This document shows positions 1-5,098 of a DNA stretch of 9,086 nucleotides, piece by piece; position 1 is the stretch's first letter; each line of letters starts with the position of its first letter. Both the position numbers and the translations under genes were made by a program. Origin of the DNA: Chloroflexota bacterium (GTDB lineage Bacteria > Chloroflexota > Anaerolineae > Anaerolineales > Villigracilaceae); assembly GCA_016191985.1 (NCBI GenBank), contig JACPVB010000271.1, positions 1 to 9,086 of the forward strand, in the 5' to 3' direction. The notes beneath the pieces are model-generated. The model was given only the letters and a program-made list of their open reading frames with translations. It was not told where the DNA came from and searched no databases.

Positions 1-252
1 AAGAACGACCTGCCGCAGGCCATTTATGCCGTGCGCCAGCGCGAACACCAATAGGAAGAGATCATAAATACGCCAGCCAAGATATGCCCAACGCATGGAT
101 ACATAAGCCAGGTCGATGTTGTCCACGCCGATCAATACATCCTGAATCAACACGTGGCCCCAGGCTAGTGGAATGAGCAACAGCCCGCTGTAGCGCATCC
201 ATTTCCACGCCGTTATTTCACGGTTTCGGGGAATATCAATCACGCGCGTCAT
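1..252 (-). CDS. sdhD: Succinate dehydrogenase membrane anchor subunit D (partial, 3' end outside window)
   Basis: The first 84 codons of a membrane anchor of succinate dehydrogenase (complex II) can be read from the ATG at 252; the gene runs off the left edge. The N-terminal stretch is hydrophilic (MTRVIDIPRNREITAWKWMR), followed by a hydrophobic helix with His33 (WGHVLIQD) and a second helix with AHGINGLRQV around His74. The HGxNGxR signature is typical of SdhC/SdhD anchors, and the two His are candidate axial heme ligands. The start lies only two bases after the sdhC stop, so the genes are translationally linked. From family knowledge the anchors bind heme b and pass electrons from the iron-sulfur subunit to quinone. 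The catalytic sdhA and sdhB genes are expected further left, outside the window. Confidence 0.85.
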   Translation of the reverse strand, partial: MTRVIDIPRNREITAWKWMRYSGLLLIPLAWGHVLIQDVLIGVDNIDLAYVSMRWAYLGWRIYDLFLLVFALAHGINGLRQVVL

Positions 253-254
253 TT

Positions 255-659
255 TCAGATCCCTAATTTTTCAAGCACGTTGCTGCCCATGATGAACGCC
301 GCAGGAAGCCACAGCAGGATCGAGAGGACCAGAGTCCACGAGACCGAGTTGCGTTGAGTCCTGGTTTCCCAATTCTTCACCAGATATAAATCAAGGATCG
401 CAATCCTGGCTCCATTGACGCCGTGATAGATCACGCTGAAAACCAGAAAAATTTCACCGATCATAAATGGCACACTTCGATAAACGGCGATGGCATCCTT
501 ATACAAAGAAGGAAAGAAGAACACCGTGGAAGTATCCACCACGTGAACGGCTAAAAATAATAGGATGCCCAATCCCGTCAGACGATGCAGGATGAAACTC
601 AACTGACCTTCACGCCCGCGATATATAACCAGGTTTGACATAACTGCTTTTACGCTCAT
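255..659 (-). CDS. sdhC: Succinate dehydrogenase cytochrome b556 subunit C
   Basis: A 134-residue membrane protein with three hydrophobic helices (about residues 24-46, 63-84, 105-125). It shows the SdhC hallmarks FILHRLTGLG (His25), AVHVVD (His39) and VIYHGVNGAR (His79). His39 and His79, with His33 and His74 of the adjacent SdhD, make four plausible axial ligands, consistent with a two-heme, two-anchor complex II; the heme count is inference. It anchors the succinate:quinone oxidoreductase and forms part of the quinone site. A GAGG-like ribosome site sits about 6 bases before the ATG at 659; a second Met at residue 7 is a possible alternative start. The gene lies 38 bases after lgt and 2 bases before sdhD, in one probable transcript. 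Confidence 0.9.
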   Translation of the reverse strand: MSVKAVMSNLVIYRGREGQLSFILHRLTGLGILLFLAVHVVDTSTVFFFPSLYKDAIAVYRSVPFMIGEIFLVFSVIYHGVNGARIAILDLYLVKNWETRTQRNSVSWTLVLSILLWLPAAFIMGSNVLEKLGI

Positions 660-697
660 TCTGGACCTCTAACCTGCTTCTGCTTAATAAGCTCTTC

Positions 698-1489
698 CTA
701 CGCCTTGTGCGGATTCATACTTAACTTACGCGGCATCCATGCCAGCAAAGCCAGGCCGATGGCAAACCCGAATACAGCAACGATTTGCGACTGTGTCATT
801 CCGAACGCAATGATGCGATAGGAACTGGTAAAGGCCAGGAAGAAACGCTCCAAGCTGTACAGAGTCAAATAGACGAGGAACAATTTCCCGTCAGCCCAGT
901 TGCGTTTTCGCAATTGCCAGAGTACAGCGAAAATCCCCAGGTTGACTACAAGTTCATAAACGGGCATCGGCGTATAGTACACACCAAGCTGCGGTACCAT
1001 CACATTTGGGCTGGTATATGCGAACCCGAATGGACCGTCCGTCGGTTTGCCCATGGCGTCCCCCGTGATGACACAGGCGATGCGCCCAATCGCCTGCGCG
1101 AGTACCAGTCCCGGCGCGCCTGCATCTAATAATTTTGGAAAAAGCCAGCCTCTTTTCCAACACACGAGCGCCGCCGCAATTAATCCGCCGATGATCGCAC
1201 CCCAGATCGCCAATCCGCCTTCCCAGATATAGAACGCGCGGATGGGGTTCGCCGCATATTCATCCGGCCAGTGATCGAGCACGTGGAACAAACGTGCGCC
1301 GATCAACCCGCCAACGATGATCCACACAGCGGCATCGTAAATATCGTCCTTCTTAAAGCCTTTACGTTCAGCCTCGCGCGCCGTCAGCCAGACTCCGACC
1401 GCAATTGCGGCCATAAGAATCAAACTGTACCAGCGCACGGCAAAATGGCCGATATTGAAGATAATGGGGTCAATCGAAATTGTGAACAT
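698..1489 (-). CDS. lgt: Prolipoprotein diacylglyceryl transferase homologue, with atypical active-site residues
   Basis: A 263-residue polytopic membrane protein matching Lgt along its whole length. Visible landmarks are RWYSLILM (Tyr21), GGLIGARLFHVLDHW (Arg65), YIWEGGLAIWGAIIGG, AIGRIACVITGDAMG (Arg136), VYELVVNL and YSLERFFLAF (Arg215). Lgt moves diacylglyceryl from phosphatidylglycerol to the lipobox Cys of lipoprotein precursors; the two lipoproteins in this window would be substrates. Compared with E. coli Lgt, the signature GRxGNxxNGExxG reads GRIACVITGDAMG, so the positions of Asn146 and Glu151 hold Cys139 and Asp144; the position of Glu243 holds Ala219, and that of His103 holds Trp96. 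Tyr26, Arg143, Gly154 and Arg239 equivalents are kept. It is either a divergent true Lgt or an Lgt-like paralogue. It follows the small membrane protein gene by 15 bases. Confidence 0.85.
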   Translation of the reverse strand: MFTISIDPIIFNIGHFAVRWYSLILMAAIAVGVWLTAREAERKGFKKDDIYDAAVWIIVGGLIGARLFHVLDHWPDEYAANPIRAFYIWEGGLAIWGAIIGGLIAAALVCWKRGWLFPKLLDAGAPGLVLAQAIGRIACVITGDAMGKPTDGPFGFAYTSPNVMVPQLGVYYTPMPVYELVVNLGIFAVLWQLRKRNWADGKLFLVYLTLYSLERFFLAFTSSYRIIAFGMTQSQIVAVFGFAIGLALLAWMPRKLSMNPHKA

Positions 1490-1504
1490 ATCTTTTATGA
1501 AACC

Positions 1505-1702
1505 TCATGATTGGAATATTTTCCAGGAGCAAATGCCCCAGCAAACAACAAGGATGGCGATCAGCAATCCCGCGGCAACCAGCAGGCTGATCTGCAACCC
1601 GACGAAAGGAAAGATCAATAAGCCCACCAGTGGAAGAGTACACATCCATATAATGATGGCAAGCGCCATATCATCAAAGTGACACGCAAATCGCTTCAAC
1701 AT
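1505..1702 (-). CDS. Small Cys-containing two-helix membrane protein, unknown function
   Basis: I do not recognise this 65-residue protein. I place the start at 1702 because an AAGGAG ribosome site lies 7 bases before that ATG; an in-frame ATG at 1744 would add 14 residues but has no such site. The protein has a short N-terminus (MLKRFACHFDD), a first helix at about residues 13-34 and a second at about 38-60. It carries four Cys (7, 21, 54, 58), including a CWGIC motif in the second helix and an adjacent Cys-His pair (7-8), which could bind a metal or form a thiol pair; this is only suggested by composition. It lies 15 bases before lgt and probably starts the lgt-sdhC-sdhD transcript. A perfect ATAAGC-N6-GCTTAT dyad lies about 75 bases upstream of the start. 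Confidence 0.7.
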   Translation of the reverse strand: MLKRFACHFDDMALAIIIWMCTLPLVGLLIFPFVGLQISLLVAAGLLIAILVVCWGICSWKIFQS

Positions 1703-1727
1703 GCTGACTCCTTGAATGTTCAATCCT

Positions 1728-1756
1728 ATTGTATGGCTTCGCATCAGAAGCTCTAA
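1728..1756 (-). promoter_or_regulatory. Weak candidate promoter for the small membrane protein-lgt-sdh transcript
   Basis: Reading the minus strand, a TACAAT -10-like hexamer (1733-1728, five of six matches to TATAAT) follows a poor -35-like TTAGAG (1756-1751) at 17-base spacing, 26-31 bases before the ATG at 1702. The -35 match is only two of six, so it would probably need an activator. The dyad at 1777-1800 lies where such an activator could sit. This is inference from the sequence alone. Confidence 0.25.
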
Positions 1757-1776
1757 GAGCCGTTTATCTCATTTTC

Positions 1777-1800
1777 TGTATAAGCATTTTGGCTTATACA
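1777..1800. repeat. Perfect 9-bp inverted repeat containing an ATAAGC-N6-GCTTAT dyad
   Basis: Arms TGTATAAGC (1777-1785) and GCTTATACA (1792-1800) are exactly complementary around a 6-base centre. The core ATAAGC-N6-GCTTAT (1780-1797) has the same architecture as a dyad at 4027-4044 in the divergent intergenic region, with a similar A/T-rich centre. It may be an operator for the genes starting at 1702, or the second hairpin of a double terminator after the cytochrome c gene. No long T run follows it on the minus strand, which weakens the terminator reading. Confidence 0.5.
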
Positions 1801-1803
1801 ACA

Positions 1804-1833
1804 ATCAGGCTCTGAGTATGACCAGAGCCTGAT
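1804..1833 (-). terminator. Perfect 11-bp hairpin after the cytochrome c gene
   Basis: Arms 1804-1814 (ATCAGGCTCTG) and 1823-1833 (CAGAGCCTGAT) pair perfectly around an 8-base loop, about 48 bases beyond the cytochrome c stop at 1881. In the minus-strand transcript the stem is followed by TGTTGT, only a weak U-rich tail, so termination may be partial or factor-aided. Position directly behind a gene and stem strength are the grounds for the call. Confidence 0.5.
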
Positions 1834-1880
1834 AAATATATGCAGCCTATAAATTTTTATAGTCGTCGTGTTTAACTTGG

Positions 1881-2366
1881 TTATTCCCAGTCTGGTCTGG
1901 CAGTAATCCACCACTGAAATTCCCGCTCCTCGGTTCCCCATTTGCTCTTGATGAATTCAAGGATAGAGATTATTTCTTCGTCGCTCAGTTTGTCTCCAAA
2001 GGCGGGCATCTTTGAGTTGTACACTGGGTCTCCGCCATTTTTTACAATATCGAGTAGCAGCTCATCGGGATGATGCCAGGTATGGCCTGAACTGTCATGT
2101 GGTGGAGGAGGAAACGATCCATCCGCCAGAGATTGCTTCCAGGTGGGCGAACCCTTCAAATCTGCACCGTGGCATTCGGCGCAATACTGGGCATAAAGGA
2201 CTTTTCCCTCATCCACCTTTTCAGGGTCAAGCCTGGGCAAAGGCGGCACAGCCGTCTGGTTGATAACCACCGGTTGATTGGATTGCAAAGCAATTTGCGG
2301 GATCAATATGGCTGCCGCGCCGATAAGAACCAGGATAAAGAACCAGAATCGCCAGGATACTCTCAT
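1881..2366 (-). CDS. Membrane-anchored mono-heme c-type cytochrome
   Basis: A 161-residue protein with an N-terminal uncleaved-looking membrane helix (about residues 6-26), a Pro-rich linker, and one class I cytochrome c domain. The heme site is CAECH (residues 62-66, His66 axial) and the likely sixth ligand is Met120 in NSKMPAFGDKLSDEEI, followed by the usual C-terminal helix (IISILEFIKSKWG). Between them lies DSSGHTWHHPDELLLDIVKNG, a segment with three His typical of a cytochrome subfamily seen near copper and redox genes; this association is from memory. It would carry electrons on the outer face of the membrane and depends on cytochrome c maturation, with which CcdA homologues are associated. 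An AGAAGG ribosome site lies about 9 bases before the ATG. The redox partner is not evident. Confidence 0.88.
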   Translation of the reverse strand: MRVSWRFWFFILVLIGAAAILIPQIALQSNQPVVINQTAVPPLPRLDPEKVDEGKVLYAQYCAECHGADLKGSPTWKQSLADGSFPPPPHDSSGHTWHHPDELLLDIVKNGGDPVYNSKMPAFGDKLSDEEIISILEFIKSKWGTEEREFQWWITARPDWE

Positions 2367-2450
2367 ACTCTAAAACCTTCTTTCTACACTTATAAAAATC
2401 TGCGAACTGCTTAACCTTGGAGGAAGGGGATCGGGTTTAAATTCTATTAT

Positions 2451-2540
2451 CAGTACTTCACGAAATGTTCTCGTAGTGGCGACTTCAGTCGCTTTTCACC
2501 CGAACGACTGAAGTCGTTACTACGTTTTCGTGATCTACTG
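2451..2540. repeat. REP-like 90-bp imperfect inverted repeat
   Basis: The core arms at 2472-2491 and 2505-2524 pair over 20 positions around a 13-base loop. Within them CGACTTCAGTCG (2480-2491) matches CGACTGAAGTCG (2505-2516) exactly. The only two non-Watson-Crick positions (2478-2479 against 2517-2518) are G-T, so plus-strand RNA would pair fully by G-U wobble. Outer arms CACGAAA/TTTCGTG (2459-2465, 2526-2532) and CAGTA/TACTG (2451-2455, 2536-2540) extend it. It fills the gap between the rhodanese and cytochrome c genes. The shape resembles repetitive extragenic palindromes mobilised by REP-associated tyrosine transposases. No second copy is in the window. Confidence 0.7.
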
Positions 2541-2550
2541 ATTATTCTCC

Positions 2551-2964
2551 TTATTTTTCTATGTCGTACCCAGCCTGTTCCCAATCCACCATACCACCTT
2601 TGAGATTCCAGATGTTGGTGTAGCCCAACTTCACCAGCGTCTCAGCGGCCATCTGGCTCATGCGTCCACTACGGCAATACAAAACGACCTGGGCATTTTT
2701 ATCCGCAGGCAATTGAGATAGGTTTGACTCGATCTCATCATACGGAATCGACAAATCTGTTCCCGCGATATTCCCATCAAATGGAATATGAACGTTGATG
2801 AACACAAAGTTTTTGTTCTTCAACATTTGTGCGAGGTCGCTTGCAGAGACGTTCGTATAGGACCCGCCTTCCACTTGAATGGCTTCGCCAGTCACCGTTT
2901 TAGATTGACAGGCGGCCAACGACAAGGCAATAAGCGTGAGAAAAACGATGAGCGGTTTTTTCAT
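2551..2964 (-). CDS. Rhodanese-domain lipoprotein
   Basis: A 137-residue exported protein with a rhodanese (sulfurtransferase) domain. The signal peptide ends in a lipobox, SLAAC with Cys19 as the lipidated residue, so it should be tethered outside the membrane by Lgt. The rhodanese part covers about residues 37-136, with NVHIPFDGNIAG (around residue 59) replacing the usual DxRxxxE-type segment, and an active-site loop YCRSGRMS carrying Cys97. Rhodaneses carry persulfide or act on thiols; the real substrate is unknown. I choose the ATG at 2964 because AAAGGA lies 5 bases before it; the ATG at 2970 overlaps that site and would add two residues. It follows ccdA on the same strand, which could keep its Cys reduced; that pairing is inference. 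Confidence 0.87.
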   Translation of the reverse strand: MKKPLIVFLTLIALSLAACQSKTVTGEAIQVEGGSYTNVSASDLAQMLKNKNFVFINVHIPFDGNIAGTDLSIPYDEIESNLSQLPADKNAQVVLYCRSGRMSQMAAETLVKLGYTNIWNLKGGMVDWEQAGYDIEK

Positions 2965-3010
2965 ATTCATCCTTTAGAAGTTTTTCTTAAGTTCTTGTCG
3001 GCTTCTTTTT

Positions 3011-3104
3011 GTACACGGATTTTACGGAAAACACGGAAAGAGCGAATTTTTTAAAAGTTTTTTCCGTGCGCGAAGCGTCAGTGAAATCCGTGCCATCCGT
3101 GTAC
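3011..3104. repeat. Dispersed-type inverted repeat built from ACGGA/TCCGT units
   Basis: Three ACGGA units start at 3015, 3024 and 3033, exactly nine bases apart. They are mirrored by three TCCGT units starting at 3063, 3087 and 3096. The outer 10-bp arms GTACACGGAT (3011-3020) and ATCCGTGTAC (3095-3104) are perfectly complementary. The element fills most of the 165-bp gap between ccdA and the rhodanese gene. Repeats with this CACGGATTT flavour are, as I recall, common between genes in environmental Chloroflexota and Bacteroidota genomes, but their nature is unclear. I see no transposase or target duplication. Confidence 0.6.
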
Positions 3105-3129
3105 TGAAAATTCTTTAAGAAACAGTCTC

Positions 3130-3891
3130 TTAATCCCTCTTTAGTGCGTGTCCACTTAAGTAGCCCAGGTAAGCAGGTACAAGCGGAAGCACGCACGGCG
3201 AAAGAAAGGACAACAACCCGGCAAGTATTGCAGTCAGATAAGTTGGCGCGGCGGCGAAAAGGGCAAACTTCTCGATATAAAAGCCGTTCTTGAAGGCCCA
3301 GATCGCAATCAGGCTCATTGTGTTGGTCAGTAACAATATACCAATTGTGATGATGAATATGCCGCTGACGATCTTGAAATATTTCTGATAGGGTCTCATG
3401 CGTTTGAGCCATCCTGAAGCGCGTTCCAGCCCAAGAGCCATTGCCAGAAATGGAATCCCCAAACCAAGTGAATATCCTGAGGACAGCCACATCGCCTGTC
3501 CCACCGTTTGCTGGCTGAGTCCCATGGTTAAGATCGCACCAAGTGTCGCGCCAATACACGGACTCCAACCCGCAGCGAAGAAAATGCCCATCAACGCCGA
3601 CCCGCCAAACGTTCCGCGTTGACCCGCATATTGGGCGCGCGTATCCGCATAAAACCAGGGCAGTCGAATCACTTCCAGGGTTGCCAATCCAAACAGGATC
3701 ACAATCACGCCGCCAATCTGCGCGATGACCTGTTTATACGTGCCAAACAGTTGACCCAGCACAGTCACCGACCCGCCCCAACCGATGATAAAGACCAGCG
3801 AGAAACCCGCCACAAATAAAAGGGCATGAACAAATATTTTCAAGCGTTCGCTCTGGGAAGAAATCAATGGAGTTATTGTTTCCGTTGTCAT
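3130..3891 (-). CDS. ccdA: CcdA-family thiol-disulfide transporter, circularly permuted
   Basis: A 253-residue, six-helix membrane protein of the CcdA/DsbD transmembrane family, which moves reducing equivalents from cytoplasmic thioredoxin to extracytoplasmic thiols, including those for cytochrome c maturation. Helix order is unusual. The protein begins in what is normally the loop after helix 1 (SERLKIFVHALLFVAGFSLVF = helix 2). It continues through helix 3 (about 54-75), helix 4 with GWSPCIG (Cys112), helix 5 (GYSLGLGIPFLAMALGL) and helix 6 (about 172-198). It ends with the canonical helix 1, GLLSFLSPCVLPLVPAYLGY (Cys233), plus LSGHALKRD. Both redox Cys are kept. The start is firm: AGGTG lies before the ATG and an in-frame TGA occurs two codons upstream (3897-3895). 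With six helices, permutation keeps both termini on one side, so the fold could survive. Confidence 0.9.
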   Translation of the reverse strand: MTTETITPLISSQSERLKIFVHALLFVAGFSLVFIIGWGGSVTVLGQLFGTYKQVIAQIGGVIVILFGLATLEVIRLPWFYADTRAQYAGQRGTFGGSALMGIFFAAGWSPCIGATLGAILTMGLSQQTVGQAMWLSSGYSLGLGIPFLAMALGLERASGWLKRMRPYQKYFKIVSGIFIITIGILLLTNTMSLIAIWAFKNGFYIEKFALFAAAPTYLTAILAGLLSFLSPCVLPLVPAYLGYLSGHALKRD

Positions 3892-3920
3892 AAATCACCT
3901 GTTCTTCAGAATGTGAACAT

Positions 3921-4044
3921 GATAAGCAGAATCCCGCCTCTGCATGAGCGTAGAATGGCTGGACTCTGAATAAGCAAAATGGCCTACGGCTGCTTGCGAA
4001 GGAGGGAGACCCTATCAGCCAATTCGATAAGCAAAATTGCTTAT
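3921..4044. promoter_or_regulatory. Divergent intergenic region with three ATAAGCA-type direct repeats, one forming a perfect dyad
   Basis: The 222 bases between ccdA (start 3891, minus) and the plus-strand operon (start 4114) hold three similar units: GATAAGCAGAAT at 3921, AATAAGCAAAAT at 3969 and GATAAGCAAAAT at 4026. Starts are 48 and 57 bases apart. The last unit makes a perfect ATAAGC-N6-GCTTAT dyad (4027-4044), and the same dyad design occurs at 1780-1797. The second and third units stay alike for about 29 bases. A TATCAT -10-like hexamer for ccdA (minus strand, 3924-3919) overlaps the first unit; no good -35 accompanies it. The likely role is binding of a shared regulator for both directions; the regulator is not identified. 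Confidence 0.45.
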
Positions 4045-4113
4045 GGTTGTTACCGCAATCTGGCGCAAGACGCCGAAAGATATAAAGACTATCATCATCG
4101 AAAAGGAGTTCTT

Positions 4114-4602
4114 ATGAAACGTTATCTCATTCCACTTGCCGCATTCCTGCTTGGTTCCACGCTTATGGCTGGAGTCTATTTCGGCATCCTCACCTGGGCG
4201 CAAGGCTGGGATTACGCCGCCCGCCAATTCCTGCTCAACCGTTGGTATATCCTGCCGATCTGGGTTGGCTTTGGGATTCAAGCCGCGCTCTATTCCATTC
4301 TGCGCTTTCGGCTTTTTATCCCCACCACATCTACAGGTAACGCAGGCGCATTAATGGGAACCAGCGGTGGGACTTCTGTCACCGCAATGGTTGCCTGTTG
4401 TCTTCACCACGTCACCGACGTTCTGCCCATCCTCGGCTTGAGCGCCGCTGCCACTTTCCTCACACGCTATCAACGACCGTTCATGCTGGTGGGTCTTGGC
4501 ATGGAAGTTATTGGCATCATTGTCATGCTCATCATTCTTTATCGCGAACGTAAAAAATTACAACCCGTTCAAAAATTCCAACCTGTTCTGGAGACGAAAT
4601 GA
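4114..4602 (+). CDS. Four-helix membrane protein with CCxHHxxD motif, probable metal-related
   Basis: A 162-residue membrane protein with helices at about residues 5-27, 45-63, 89-117 and 122-143, and a basic C-terminus. The third segment has GGTSVTAMVACCLHHVTDVL, with Cys95, Cys96, His98, His99 and Asp102 followed by LPILGLS; such a soft-ligand cluster inside a membrane suggests binding or passage of a metal such as copper or mercury, or a redox role. I do not know a named family. I choose the ATG at 4114 because AAAGGAG lies 7 bases before it; the frame stays open upstream to an ATG at 3979, which would add 45 residues without a ribosome site. It overlaps the next gene by four bases (ATGA), so the two are translationally coupled. 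It leads the operon. Confidence 0.75.
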   Translation: MKRYLIPLAAFLLGSTLMAGVYFGILTWAQGWDYAARQFLLNRWYILPIWVGFGIQAALYSILRFRLFIPTTSTGNAGALMGTSGGTSVTAMVACCLHHVTDVLPILGLSAAATFLTRYQRPFMLVGLGMEVIGIIVMLIILYRERKKLQPVQKFQPVLETK

Positions 4603-5072
4603 AACGTTTTCTTTTACCCACCCTTTTGATCTTGACCTTTTTTCTCGCCGCCTGTTCCGCGACATCCACCCCGCTTCAAACTGACCTGCAAGCTGATTCT
4701 GCTTCGACGGACGCTGCTCCCTCTTCTGGTGATCTGAAACGCTCCGATGGACAAGGCTCAGTCACGGTTGAAGTCACACCGCTTAACCTGAACGCGCCCG
4801 CCGATACATTGGAATTCGATATCGTCATGGACACCCACTCGGTTGAACTAAGCATGGACCTTGCCACGCTCGCCACCCTCACAACCGACACAGGCGTTAC
4901 CGTGCAAGCTGCGTTATGGGATGCGCCGCGCGGCGGCCATCACGTGGAAGGCAAGCTGATCTTTCCTACCAGTAATGATGGTAAATCCATTCTCGAAGGC
5001 GCGGGCAAACTCACGCTCACAATAACCGATCTGGATGCACCTTCGCGCGTCTTTGAGTGGCAATTGCAATAG
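4599..5072 (+). CDS. Lipoprotein with THSVEL / GGHH motifs, unknown function
   Basis: A 157-residue exported lipoprotein. The signal peptide ends in FLAAC with lipidated Cys19, followed by a Ser/Thr/Asp-rich linker to about residue 50. The folded part (about 53-157) looks all-beta: VTVEVTPLNLNAPADTLEFD, then MDTHSVELSMDL (His80), LWDAPRGGHHVEGKLIFP (His114, His115) and a final strand pair ending FEWQLQ. Three well-placed His suggest a metal site, probably copper, but this is inference. I recall similar uncharacterised domains beside metal genes, without a name. Its start overlaps the stop of the CCxHH membrane protein, so the two likely work as a pair: surface binder plus membrane component. 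It should be lipidated by Lgt. Confidence 0.8.
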   Translation: MKRFLLPTLLILTFFLAACSATSTPLQTDLQADSASTDAAPSSGDLKRSDGQGSVTVEVTPLNLNAPADTLEFDIVMDTHSVELSMDLATLATLTTDTGVTVQAALWDAPRGGHHVEGKLIFPTSNDGKSILEGAGKLTLTITDLDAPSRVFEWQLQ

Positions 5073-5098
5073 CTGAATGTTTTTCCATTGAGGCTGGT

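Noticed and set aside
682..692. GCTTAATAAGC palindrome between lgt and sdhC
   Set aside because: It has only five-base arms and the half-sites are in the opposite order to the ATAAGC-N6-GCTTAT dyads, so it is likely chance.
1750..1760. GCTCT-A-AGAGC short palindrome
   Set aside because: The loop is a single base and the arms are five bases; it cannot form a useful hairpin.
2987..3568. 193-codon open frame on the minus strand
   Set aside because: It lies mostly inside ccdA in another frame, has low-complexity Cys-rich translation without domain features, and its tail is made of the CCGTG repeat.
4037..4086. Candidate sigma-70 promoter for the plus-strand operon (TTGCTT or TATAAA elements)
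   Set aside because: TTGCTT has no -10 at proper spacing and TATAAA at 4081 has no -35 at proper spacing, so no promoter can be supported.
3979..4113. N-terminal extension of the CCxHH membrane protein by 45 residues
   Set aside because: AAAGGAG lies before the ATG at 4114, which begins directly with a membrane helix as expected; the extension has no ribosome site. The codon-like repeat inside it is still reported as a finding.
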